Source: Cohaesibacter sp. ES.047
GTDB taxonomy: Bacteria; Pseudomonadota; Alphaproteobacteria; Rhizobiales; Cohaesibacteraceae
Assembly (NCBI RefSeq): GCF_900215505.1
Contig: NZ_LT907844.1
Span: 3,550,001 to 3,614,000, forward strand
Direction: 5' to 3'
DNA length: 64,000 nt
Shown one piece after another: positions 28,620 through 36,712 of this stretch. The translations under genes were made by a program, and so were the position numbers. How positions within the stretch are numbered: the stretch's first letter is position 1; every line of letters starts with the position of its first letter. The notes under the pieces were generated by a model that was not told the DNA's origin, did no database searches, and saw only the letters and a list, made by a program, of their open reading frames with translations.

Positions 28620-29478
28620 GCACCTATGGGGATATGGCTGCACATTACGATACCGCCGTTGTGCCCGCTCGTCCGCATAAACCCAAGGACAAAGCCAAGG
28701 TCGAGACGGCGGTTCAATTGGCCGAGCGCTGGGTATTGGCTCGACTTCGCAACCAGACCTTCTTTGGCCTGGACGAGCTGAACGCAGCAATTCGCCCTCT
28801 ACAAGATCAGCTCAATGCCAAGGTCACCCGGCATCTGGGTACCAGCCGCCGGGCCTTGTTTGAGAGCCTGGACAAACCAGCCATGAAGCCAGTGCCCCGG
28901 GAGCCATACGTCTATGCCGAATGGAAGCAGTGTCGTGCTGGGATTGACTATCACATCGATGTGGACCGGCACTATTACTCGGTACCCTACCAGCTGATCA
29001 AACAAAGGCTATGGGTGCGGGTCGCCGCGCGGACCATCGAAGTCTTCCATAAAGGTCAGAGGGTTGCGTCTCACGTCCGCATCTCTGGTAACCGCCAACA
29101 TTCCACCCAGAAAGAACATATGCCGTCCAATCATCGCCATCGTGCCGACTGGACGCCGGAAAGCATCCGAAGGCAAGCCGTCCGCATCGGCCCCAATGTC
29201 GATACCTATGTTGAGGTCGTCATGCGCCGACGCAAACACCCAGAACAAGCCTATCGCAGTTGCATGGGCGTGCTCAAGCTTGCCCGATCTTTTGGCAATG
29301 CTCGCCTCGATGCTGCCTGTGAACGCGCGCTCGAGATCAACAGCTACACCTACCAATCCCTGCATTCCATTCTCAAGAATGGTCTGGATCGACAACGCCG
29401 AGAAACGCCCACGGACGGCCCCGCGATCACCCACCCCAATATCCGTGGTGCAGATTACTTCCATTGAAAGGACAGGAT

Positions 29479-30237
29479 ATGCTGACACATCCAACCCTGG
29501 AGCAGCTCAATAGCCTCAAGCTCGACGGCATGGCAGAGGCCTTCACCGAGCTGGCCAGCCAAGACGGAACGGCTGATCTGACCCACGCCGAATGGCTGGA
29601 GCTACTCATCGACAGAGAAGCTGCCAGCCGCGAGACCAAGCGGTTCGAGAGCCGAATGCGAACCGCACGTCTGCGCCATGTCGGAGCCGCCCCAGAAGAT
29701 GTCGACTACAAAACCAGACGTGGGCTGGACAAGGCGCTGTTCCAGCAACTGCTGACAGGTAAATGGATACGGGACAAACGGAACTTGATGATCACCGGCT
29801 CATGTGGCGTCGGTAAAACCTGGTTAGCCTGTGCGCTCGCCCAGGCCGCTTGTCGAAGTGGTGTCACCGTGCTTTACAAACGTGTGCCGCGTCTGTTTAG
29901 CGAATTGGAGATGGCCCATGCAGACGGGCGCTTCCCGCGCCTCTTTCGAAGCCTTACCAAAACCCAACTCCTGATCCTCGATGACTGGGGACCCGACCGT
30001 CTGAATGCAAACCAGAGACGGGACCTCATGGAAATCGTCGAAGAACGATATGGTGCAGGGTCAATCCTGATCACCAGCCAATTGCCGCTGAAAACCTGGC
30101 ACGAGGTTATCGGCGAACCTACCTTCGCCGACGCTATCCTCGATCGGCTCGTGCACAACGCATATCGCCTCGAACTCGAAGGCCAGTCCTTCCGAAAAAC
30201 CCATGTCAAAACGGGTGACGAAAACAACAAAAGCTGA
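29479..30237 (+). CDS. istB: IS21-family helper ATPase IstB (copy 2)
   Basis: The 252-residue AAA+ ATPase is intact. It starts 'MLTHPTLEQLNSLKLDGM' and has Walker A '[17 protein letters not shown]' near residue 108 and Walker B 'LLILDDWGPD' near 165. The ATG at 29479 has an AAAGGACAGGA ribosome binding site; a TTG at 29464 overlapping the istA stop is less likely. It remains complete although its partner istA is broken. Confidence 0.92.
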   Translation: MLTHPTLEQLNSLKLDGMAEAFTELASQDGTADLTHAEWLELLIDREAASRETKRFESRMRTARLRHVGAAPEDVDYKTRRGLDKALFQQLLTGKWIRDKRNLMITGSCGVGKTWLACALAQAACRSGVTVLYKRVPRLFSELEMAHADGRFPRLFRSLTKTQLLILDDWGPDRLNANQRRDLMEIVEERYGAGSILITSQLPLKTWHEVIGEPTFADAILDRLVHNAYRLELEGQSFRKTHVKTGDENNKS

Positions 30238-30417
30238 TACCTAAATCTTCAGGCCTCAAGACGGCACGCCAAAGGTGGCCGGATACTCCGGATTAGGTGG
30301 CCGGATGTTATCGGAATGGCCGGCCGAATGCTCCGGAATGCGCAAGCGGGTTGAGAAATACCAGATCTGGCTTTCTGAAAGGCCATCGTTGACACGTTTG
30401 TCGCTACGAAGCTTTGC

Positions 30418-31104
30418 TCACAGATCATCCCAGGGGATCGTGCAGATCTCCTCTTGCCGCCTTGTCGAGAAGATTGCAAAAGGAATGATGTCCTGCATGG
30501 GAATGCTCTGTTTGCGAAACTTTGCCTTTGCCTTGAAATGATCAATCAGCAAGTCAAGTTCTTGCAATGTAGGGCGGCGTTCGCGGTTCGCTCCCTTGCC
30601 AGTGAGTCCTAATCGCTTGCAAACTGCCAGAGCGTCACTGTGTGCCTGCTTGTCGAGTGGCAACCCCCACGCGGGTTTTGCGATCGAAAATACGGCCCCG
30701 AGGTGTGACATATAATTCTGCACGGTGGTTGGCGCAGCGCGGTTGTTGAGCTCCTCAGCAAATTGAACGATGGCTGTGCTGTCGATGTCAGAGCAATCCA
30801 TTCCCGCCAGTTCATATTCATTCTTGATGGTAGCCAGAACCTGCGCCTTGGTTCGTCCGATTTTTTTCTGGCTGGTCTGGATGTACTTCTCGATTGCATC
30901 CGCCAGGGTCTTGCCGGAGATCTGCTTGAGCCCGCCGGGGCGGTTAAGCTCATCCTCTCGTCTGTGAATCCATCGGTCGGCCGCTTTGAGCTGCAAAAAG
31001 GATTTGCTTTCACGGTGGACAATTTTTCCGCCCTTCTTTATGACGATCTGAGCGCCATAAACAACGGTTCCGTCTTTGCGTTTTCGCGGCTGAATAGTTC
31101 CCAT
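30418..31104 (-). pseudogene. Tyrosine integrase of a dusA-integrating island, C terminus missing
   Basis: The 228-residue frame has an N-terminal arm-binding start ('MGTIQPRKRKDGTVVYGAQI'), a core-binding SAM-like domain, and the beginning of the catalytic domain with the box I arginine in 'FSTRRQEEICTIPWDDL'. The frame stops at once after that motif. The His-x-x-Arg and Tyr motifs of a full protein (normally well over 300 residues) are absent. It faces away from dusA with 143 bases between the starts, the arrangement seen in islands that integrate into dusA. A functional recombinase is not expected. Confidence 0.82.
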
Positions 31105-31247
31105 GGTACGAAATCTCCAATTTCGGTACTAAAATTTAGTACTCAATAGGCGACGATATACCAAAATCCGCAGAAATCAAGCACTCAAGAGTGCAAAAAC
31201 AGGGCTATAAATTGACCGTCAATAATATAAATAATCCATATAAGTCA

Positions 31248-31310
31248 ATGGCTAAGGTGTTTTCTATTGCACCCATGATGGAGTGGACGGATCGGCATTG
31301 CCGGTATTTT
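31248..31310 (+). other. Probable island attachment region in the 5' end of dusA
   Basis: Integrases of this neighbour type recombine within the first codons of dusA, around the conserved 'SIAPMMEWTDRHC' coding stretch. The chromosome-type dusA begins here, and to its left lie the integrase and island DNA. No second copy of this sequence could be found by eye near 12.8 kb, so the exact core and the other attachment site are not identified. Confidence 0.45.
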
Positions 31311-32204
31311 CATCGGCTGCTGTCGCAAAGGGCGTTGCTTTATACCGAAATGGTGACGACGCCTGCGGTGATCCATGGCGACCGGCAGAAGCTGTTGGGC
31401 TTTCATGATACCGAGCACCCGATCGCAGTTCAATTGGGCGGCTCCGAGCCGGTTGAACTGGCCGAATCTGCGCGCATCACAACCGATTGGGGCTATGATG
31501 AGATCAACCTGAACGTTGGCTGTCCATCAGACCGTGTTCAGTCCGGCAAATTCGGAGCGTGTCTCATGGCCGAGCCGGATCTGGTAGCGCGCTGTGTTGA
31601 AGCGATGAAAAGGGCAACCAATGTGCCGGTCACCGTCAAATGCCGCATCGGGATTGATGACCAGAACGAGGAAGAAGCCCTTGATAAACTGGTGGATCAG
31701 GTGCTGGCCGCTGGCTGTGATGGCCTGACAGTCCATGCCCGTAAGGCTTGGCTTCAGGGTCTTAGCCCCAAGGAAAATCGCGATATTCCACCGCTCAACT
31801 ACGACCGTGTCTATCGCCTCAAGCACCGTTTGTCCCACGTTCACATTGCGATCAATGGCGGCATTCAGAGCATGGAAGCCGCCAACGACCATTTCCAGCA
31901 TGTCGATGGTGTCATGATGGGGCGGACGGCCTACAACGCACCGCATGTGCTCGCCGATGTCGATGCCGATCTGTTTGGGGATGAGAGAAGACCCGACCTG
32001 TTTGCTGTCGCGGAGGCAATGATCCCCTATATCGACGAACATGTCGCAAAGGGGGGGCGGGTCAATCAGATCACCCGCCATATGCTGGGGCTGTTTCAGG
32101 GCCGCCCCGGCGCGCGTCGCTGGCGGCAGATTCTGACGGTTGAAAGCGTCAAACCTGAGGCTACGTCTGCTGTCGTCAAGGAGGCGATTGCGGCCCTCAG
32201 GTGA
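31248..32204 (+). CDS. dusA: tRNA-dihydrouridine synthase A
   Basis: The 318-residue flavoenzyme reduces specific uridines in the tRNA D-loop. It begins 'MAKVFSIAPMMEWTDRHCRY', as DusA proteins do, and has 'LQLGGSEP', 'EINLNVGCPSDRVQSGKFGA' with the catalytic Cys, and 'NGGIQSMEAA' and 'VDGVMMGRTAY' for FMN phosphate binding. An in-frame ATG at 31191 would add 19 residues unlike the family, and those codons come from island DNA, so 31248 is preferred. The upstream sequence, including the promoter, has been supplied by the integrated island. Confidence 0.93.
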   Translation: MAKVFSIAPMMEWTDRHCRYFHRLLSQRALLYTEMVTTPAVIHGDRQKLLGFHDTEHPIAVQLGGSEPVELAESARITTDWGYDEINLNVGCPSDRVQSGKFGACLMAEPDLVARCVEAMKRATNVPVTVKCRIGIDDQNEEEALDKLVDQVLAAGCDGLTVHARKAWLQGLSPKENRDIPPLNYDRVYRLKHRLSHVHIAINGGIQSMEAANDHFQHVDGVMMGRTAYNAPHVLADVDADLFGDERRPDLFAVAEAMIPYIDEHVAKGGRVNQITRHMLGLFQGRPGARRWRQILTVESVKPEATSAVVKEAIAALR

Positions 32205-32217
32205 GGCGAGTGATCAA

Positions 32218-32898
32218 TCAGTGCTTCAAGGTCAGGCGGTCGCCGCTGACAGACCAACCACCCAGCTGATCAAGATAGCTCATGCCAAGAAGGCTCTCCC
32301 GAAGGGCACCTTCCTGTGCGACCATGGCAGGAACATTGCGCGCCTCGATGCCGCCGACCGCAATGCGCGGAAGCCAGATGCGGGCTGAGAAAGCCCGGCC
32401 ATTGGCGGTGCTGACGGGGGAGGTGTAGCTAAGGGATGCGATGTCTATGCCCGCCTTCTGAGCGTCCTCTTGCGTCAGAACCACAGAGCTTGCCCCACTG
32501 TCGACCATCATCGGAATGGTTTGACCGTCAATGGTCGCGCGGACCATGAAGTGGCCATTGCTCGAGCGCCGGAAGGTTACCTCACCATCCTCCTGCATGA
32601 CAGCGGCACCAGGCACGAGCTCGCCCTTAACGCGGCTGAGTAGCATTTGGGCATCGTCCTTGAAGCTGTAACCGAGAATGAGCAAAATGGCGATCAGGAT
32701 CCAGACAGAAGCTTGCTTGATACTTTGCATGAGATTGGTGCGCCCGAACCGCCCCGACACCAGATAGAGCAGGAGCGAAGACGAAAGCGCTATGCTTGCA
32801 ACCATTTCGATGGGTAAGCCAAACAGCTCGCCGGACTCGTGATTGAAGGTCAGCAAAGCAACCGCGGTAACAATGATGCCGAGCAACACATAAAACAT
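32218..32898 (-). CDS. Membrane-anchored retropepsin-like aspartic protease (TIGR02281 type)
   Basis: The 226-residue protein has three N-terminal hydrophobic helices (about residues 1-18, 30-46 and 60-80). A retropepsin-like clan AA domain follows, with the catalytic motif 'MMVDSGASSVVLT' near residue 130 and the second 'LLGMSYLDQLGGWSVSGDRL' near the C terminus. The domain should face the periplasm. It lies downstream of the DUF1289 gene and cobS on the same strand, a grouping common in Hyphomicrobiales. The biological substrate is unknown. Confidence 0.82.
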   Translation of the reverse strand: MFYVLLGIIVTAVALLTFNHESGELFGLPIEMVASIALSSSLLLYLVSGRFGRTNLMQSIKQASVWILIAILLILGYSFKDDAQMLLSRVKGELVPGAAVMQEDGEVTFRRSSNGHFMVRATIDGQTIPMMVDSGASSVVLTQEDAQKAGIDIASLSYTSPVSTANGRAFSARIWLPRIAVGGIEARNVPAMVAQEGALRESLLGMSYLDQLGGWSVSGDRLTLKH

Positions 32899-33062
32899 GA
32901 ATGGGGGTCTCCGCTGGAGTGCATCAGTATTTCTGATATAGGTGATCAGTCATGGCAATTCCATGGCAGATCCGAAAACCATGCTGGGAGAAACGGATGG
33001 ACTGCTTCATGGGCTTTGCCACATCTATCATGGAGGGTTTAGCTTTTCGCGCAAAAAGACCA

Positions 33063-33263
33063 TCAACTATTTGTCTGGCGACCCCGAGTGGTTCCAAAAT
33101 GATGCTGCATGCGCGCGTCGATCTCGGACATGACCGCATCGCGTTTGGCATCGGACATGCTGCTCCAGCGCCCGATCTCGTCCAGACTGCGGGCACAGCC
33201 GCGGCAAAGGTTGGTTTTGCGATCGATTTTGCACAATTGTATGCACGGCGACTTGATGCTCAT
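33063..33263 (-). CDS. DUF1289 small cysteine-rich protein
   Basis: The 66-residue protein begins 'MSIKSPCIQLCKIDRKTNLC' and has four cysteines (7, 11, 20 and 23) in the C-x3-C-x8-C-x2-C arrangement of DUF1289. It is probably a small metal-binding or Fe-S protein. The ATG at 33263 gives the family's normal start; a longer in-frame extension to 33380 is not supported by homology. It lies between cobS and the aspartic protease gene. The function is unknown. Confidence 0.8.
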   Translation of the reverse strand: MSIKSPCIQLCKIDRKTNLCRGCARSLDEIGRWSSMSDAKRDAVMSEIDARMQHHFGTTRGRQTNS

Positions 33264-33411
33264 GAAGGGTCCGGGTTGATGGAGAGAGGTGTCAGCGCTC
33301 AAAAAGAGGGCGACTGGGTTTGTCTCTAGATAGGAATGATGCACGCCATGATCAACCGGCCACAAACCCGGTTGTTGCAAAGGGCGTTTGCTGGTTGAGA
33401 CGCATTCTCAC

Positions 33412-34275
33412 TCATCCGGCGTTGGCAAACAGCAACAGCCCGATGCCAAAGGCAATTTCGCCCATCTGTTGAGAGGCGCCCAGCACATCACCGGTCTGTC
33501 CCTTGATATGCCTTTGCGCCAACGAGACGATCAACAGGCTCGACAGCACCACCATCACAAAGGCCGACAGTCCAGACAGAAACCCGAACAGAGGAATGAC
33601 CATCAGGGCAGTCGCAATCGCGGCCATTGCGATGCCGGTCGCGTAGGAGGTCAATTGGGGTTGTCCAAGGCTCGCTGCAAGTCCGTTCAAACGGGCAGGG
33701 GGCAGGGTGTACCAGACATGAAGGATCGGAACGCGCGAAACGAGGCACGAGGCCAGATAGGCGATGCCTCCCGTTTCGACACCGTAATTGTCAAACAGAT
33801 AGTACAGGATACTGATTCGCATCAAAAGGCTGAGCATCAGGGCGAGGGAACCATAGCTGCCAAGACGGCTGTCTTTCATGATTTCGAGCTTGCGCTCAAT
33901 CGTGTGACCACCCCAGAAACCATCCGCAACATCGGCCAATCCATCTTCATGCAGACCGCCGGTGATCATCACCATGGTTGCAATGGTCATCGCGGCGAGC
34001 AACAGATTGGGCAAGGGGGCAGTCAGGGCAAGCACATCGAAAATGGTCGCCGGTGCAATGGCAACCACGCCCAGCAGCAGACCGATCAGCGGCAACGCGC
34101 GACAGGTGCGCGGCATGGGCGGCATGCCCTCGGTTGCCTTGCCAAGGAAAGGCGGAACCGGCAGCCGAGAGAAGAAGGCTATGCAATCTATGAAGTCCTG
34201 CCACCAGTCGGATAGCCCTCGAAAACCGGATGAGCTTGTAGCGGTCTTCAGGTCTTCATTGTGCTTATCTTCCAT
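33412..34275 (-). CDS. cobS: Adenosylcobinamide-GDP ribazoletransferase
   Basis: The 287-residue integral membrane enzyme joins adenosylcobinamide-GDP to alpha-ribazole in the last steps of cobalamin synthesis. It has 'FFSRLPVPPFLG' near residue 35, the conserved 'GGLHEDGLADVADGFWGG' near 110 and several hydrophobic helices. It is transcribed divergently from cobT, which makes the alpha-ribazole phosphate precursor. No cobalamin riboswitch was recognised in the 244-base gap. The length is normal for alphaproteobacteria. Confidence 0.92.
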   Translation of the reverse strand: MEDKHNEDLKTATSSSGFRGLSDWWQDFIDCIAFFSRLPVPPFLGKATEGMPPMPRTCRALPLIGLLLGVVAIAPATIFDVLALTAPLPNLLLAAMTIATMVMITGGLHEDGLADVADGFWGGHTIERKLEIMKDSRLGSYGSLALMLSLLMRISILYYLFDNYGVETGGIAYLASCLVSRVPILHVWYTLPPARLNGLAASLGQPQLTSYATGIAMAAIATALMVIPLFGFLSGLSAFVMVVLSSLLIVSLAQRHIKGQTGDVLGASQQMGEIAFGIGLLLFANAG

Positions 34276-34519
34276 TTCATCCCCCTTTTGGCCCTATCGG
34301 GAAAATTCGATGTTGCTCCTGCCCGATACGCTCAGTATACCTCGGGCAGCAGCTGTTCGGAGAGAACGTTCTCTTGCCAATAGGCCTGTTATGGCCCTGC
34401 CATTCGCACTTCGCAAGGGAAATGCTGCAGACCATTTCAAGAAGTCGCAGTCCTGCAACTTCGCACCCCTCGGTGACGAGTAAAGGCCCCTGCCAGACGC
34501 AAGCCGCAAAGGTGATTCC

Positions 34520-35533
34520 ATGACCACTTCCGTATCCGGACTTCCATTTGATGATATTCGCGCCCTTCTGGACAAAATGCCCGAAGCCAATGAAGAGATC
34601 CGCTCCAAGGTGCGTGAGCGGGATGCAACGCTGACCAAGCCTGCCGGGTCTTTGGGCAAATTGGAAGAACTTGCTGAATGGGCCGCTGTTTGGCAGAACA
34701 AGGAAGTCCCGCAGGTTCTTCGTCCCCTCGTGGCGGTTTTTGCCTGCCAGCATGGCATTGCCTCGCGCGGCGTGTCTGCCTTCCCGCCAGCGCTCAACCA
34801 GATCATGGTGGAAAATTTCTCAGCCGGTGGGGCTGCCATCAACCAGATCTGCACCGCCTATGATCTGGGACTTAAGGTTTTTGATCTGGCAATTGAATAT
34901 CCAACCGGGGACATCTCTGTCGAACCAGCGCTGACGGAAAAAGACTGCGTTGCCACCATTGCCTATGGCATGGAAGCCATCGCGGGCGGCACGGATCTTT
35001 TGTGCCTTGGCGAAATGGGCATCGGCAACACCACCATTTCTGCGGCGCTCTTTGCGGCCCTGTTTGGCGGCACCGGCGCTGACTGGTGTGGACGTGGCTC
35101 TGGCGTCAATGATGAAGGCGTCCAGCTCAAGATCGATCTTGTTGATCAGGCGCTCGAGACCCATAAGGGGCATCTCGACGATCCGCTGGAAGTTCTGGCC
35201 CGTCTTGGTGGTCGCGAGTTTGCCGCGATGGTCGGTGCCGTTCTCGCTGCTCGTTTGAACAATGTTCCGGTGATCGTCGATGGTTTCAACACCACCGCTG
35301 CAGTCGCGGTTCTCTACAAGCTCGATCCGCGGTCCATCGACCATTGCATCTTCTCCCATTGCTCTGCCGAGGGCGCGCATCGCAATGCGCTCAATGCCAT
35401 GGGCAAGACAGCCCTGTTTGATCTTGGACTGCGCCTTGGTGAAGGCACTGGCGCTGCGCTTGCTGCCGGTTTGGTCAAGGCGGCTTGCCAGCTTCATGAA
35501 GGCATGTCCACCTTCGAGCAGGTCGGCCTCTGA
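34520..35533 (+). CDS. cobT: Nicotinate-nucleotide--dimethylbenzimidazole phosphoribosyltransferase
   Basis: The 337-residue enzyme activates the lower ligand of cobalamin as alpha-ribazole phosphate. Recognisable features are 'KPAGSLGKLEELAEWAA' near residue 39, 'FACQHGIASRGVSAFP' near 74, 'GEMGIGNTTISAALFAAL' near 162 and the catalytic Glu region 'LRLGEGTGAALAAGLVKAA' near the C terminus. It faces away from cobS, so the two genes share an intergenic control region. A terminator lies about 40 bases downstream. Confidence 0.94.
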   Translation: MTTSVSGLPFDDIRALLDKMPEANEEIRSKVRERDATLTKPAGSLGKLEELAEWAAVWQNKEVPQVLRPLVAVFACQHGIASRGVSAFPPALNQIMVENFSAGGAAINQICTAYDLGLKVFDLAIEYPTGDISVEPALTEKDCVATIAYGMEAIAGGTDLLCLGEMGIGNTTISAALFAALFGGTGADWCGRGSGVNDEGVQLKIDLVDQALETHKGHLDDPLEVLARLGGREFAAMVGAVLAARLNNVPVIVDGFNTTAAVAVLYKLDPRSIDHCIFSHCSAEGAHRNALNAMGKTALFDLGLRLGEGTGAALAAGLVKAACQLHEGMSTFEQVGL

Positions 35534-35573
35534 TCGCTGGCCAGAAGCCAACGACTTCATGATCAATAGAAAT

Positions 35574-35612
35574 GCCGGGCCTGTGCCCGGCTTTTTTGTG
35601 CCCGGCTTTTTT
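35574..35612 (+). terminator. cobT terminator with a tandemly duplicated 3' arm
   Basis: GCCGGGC (35574-35580) pairs with GCCCGGC (35585-35591), followed by six T. The 15-base unit GTGCCCGGCTTTTTT occurs twice in a row (35583-35597 and 35598-35612), so two alternative hairpins and T tracts are possible. Confidence 0.85.
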
Positions 35613-35853
35613 GTGTCAGTGGGCCTAAACCTATGAAACGTTGCAGGACGACCTTCTTGACAGGATGATCAGGCAGGTCCTAACGTGTCACCGCTTATCC
35701 ATGTTGAGCTAGGGTTCCGCTGCGTGTTTGCAGGTCTGGACCGAGCGCTGCTATGAGCCCGTGTGGGCAGACACCTTAAAGACGAAAAGACTAGGGGGGA
35801 TGGACAGGCACGCTATGCGTGTGTCCAATCCAAATGTCTGAAAAAGGTGTAAC
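35613..35853. other. Intergenic region before the EamA gene
   Basis: No gene is supported here. It should contain the promoter for the EamA transporter at 35854. Nothing distinctive was recognised apart from a weak purine-rich sequence before the GTG start. Confidence 0.4.
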
Positions 35854-36711
35854 GTGACTTCTCTAGGTTTTTTGCTCGTCCTGACCGCGGCCCTCTGCCA
35901 CGCGACATGGAACTTTTGCGTCAAGCGCATCAATGCTGGCGCCGAACTTGTCTGGCTCTTCTCACTCATCTTCGTTGTTCTCTATTGCCCCGTCGCCATC
36001 TATTTTGCGTTGGGCGTCGAGCAACTCCCGCCTGAGGCCATGCTGTTCATCGTGGGCAGCACTTTGTTGCATCTTGGCTATTTTTTGTTGCTGCAAACCG
36101 GCTACAGGGCGGGCGATCTCTCGATTGTCTATCCCACAGCACGAGCGACAGGCCCCTTGCTTTCAGGCATGTTTGCGGTCCTGCTCCTCGGCGAGGCCTT
36201 CACGATCAGAATTGCATTGGGTGGCTTCATCATCATCGGAGGGGTGTTGATGCTGACAGGGGGCTTTCGCAAAGGCTCAAGGGCTCAGAGCCGCTCTCTG
36301 CTGTTCGGGATTGCTGCGGGCACCCTGATCGGCAGCTATACCGTCTGGGACGCCCACGCGGTGGCGACCTTGATGATCCCACCGCTGCTGCTTGATTATG
36401 CGTCCAGCATCGGGCGGGTCGGGCTGCTTGCACCTGTCGCCTGGCGCAAACGCAATGCAGTGCGCATTCTTTGGACCGAGCACAAGGCGCGTATCATGAT
36501 CATCGCGGTTTTCAATCCGCTTGCCTACATCCTGGCGCTGGTGGCGATGACATTCACCCCAGTTATCTATGTCGCTCCCATCCGAGAAATGAGCGTTGTC
36601 TTCTCGGTGCTTGCAGGGAGTCTTTTGCTGGGGGAGGGGGATGTGAGGCACCGGCTGCTCTGGTCCGTGATCATTCTTGCCGGGGTTGCCATTTTGGCGA
36701 CTGGCGGATAG
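35854..36711 (+). CDS. EamA/DMT-family transporter
   Basis: The 285-residue protein has ten hydrophobic helices arranged as two EamA repeats. The first starts 'LGFLLVLTAALCHATWNFCVK' and the second begins near residue 150 ('LLFGIAAGTLIGSYTVWDAH'). Such proteins usually export small metabolites or amino acids. The start is GTG, preceded by AAAAAGGTG. Its stop lies 1 base before the end of the convergent histidine kinase gene. The substrate cannot be told from the sequence. Confidence 0.83.
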   Translation: MTSLGFLLVLTAALCHATWNFCVKRINAGAELVWLFSLIFVVLYCPVAIYFALGVEQLPPEAMLFIVGSTLLHLGYFLLLQTGYRAGDLSIVYPTARATGPLLSGMFAVLLLGEAFTIRIALGGFIIIGGVLMLTGGFRKGSRAQSRSLLFGIAAGTLIGSYTVWDAHAVATLMIPPLLLDYASSIGRVGLLAPVAWRKRNAVRILWTEHKARIMIIAVFNPLAYILALVAMTFTPVIYVAPIREMSVVFSVLAGSLLLGEGDVRHRLLWSVIILAGVAILATGG

Positions 36712-36712
36712 G

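Larger units (their letters stand above)
26618..29467 (+). pseudogene. istA: istA of the second IS21, split by IS256
   Basis: The 5' part (26618-27303) holds the HTH and two catalytic aspartates in 'LFVDYAGQTVD' and 'MIVSDNLKSAV'. The 3' part (28620-29467) continues '[20 protein letters not shown]' with the Glu in 'DKAKVETA' and ends '[11 protein letters not shown]'. Removing the IS256 at 27304-28619, with one copy of the GCAC repeat, restores one open frame. The gene is therefore disrupted only by that insertion. Confidence 0.87.
26442..30344 (+). mobile_element. Second IS21-family element, interrupted by IS256
   Basis: The ends TGCGCATTCCGGTCTTATCC (26442) and (read inward from 30344) TGCGCATTCCGGAGCATTCG are inverted repeats with several internal ATCCGGCCA-type repeats. 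The 6-base sequence AGCGGG flanks both ends (26436-26441 and 30345-30350). It encodes istA and istB, which differ clearly from those of the first IS21. An IS256 element splits istA. Confidence 0.88.

Noticed and set aside
12920-30344. CRISPR array suggested by repeated sequence
   Set aside because: The repeats are copies of insertion sequences and their terminal repeats, with no regular short repeat-spacer pattern.
34276-34519. Cobalamin riboswitch between cobS and cobT
   Set aside because: None of the conserved B12-box sequence and paired arrangement was recognised on either strand.
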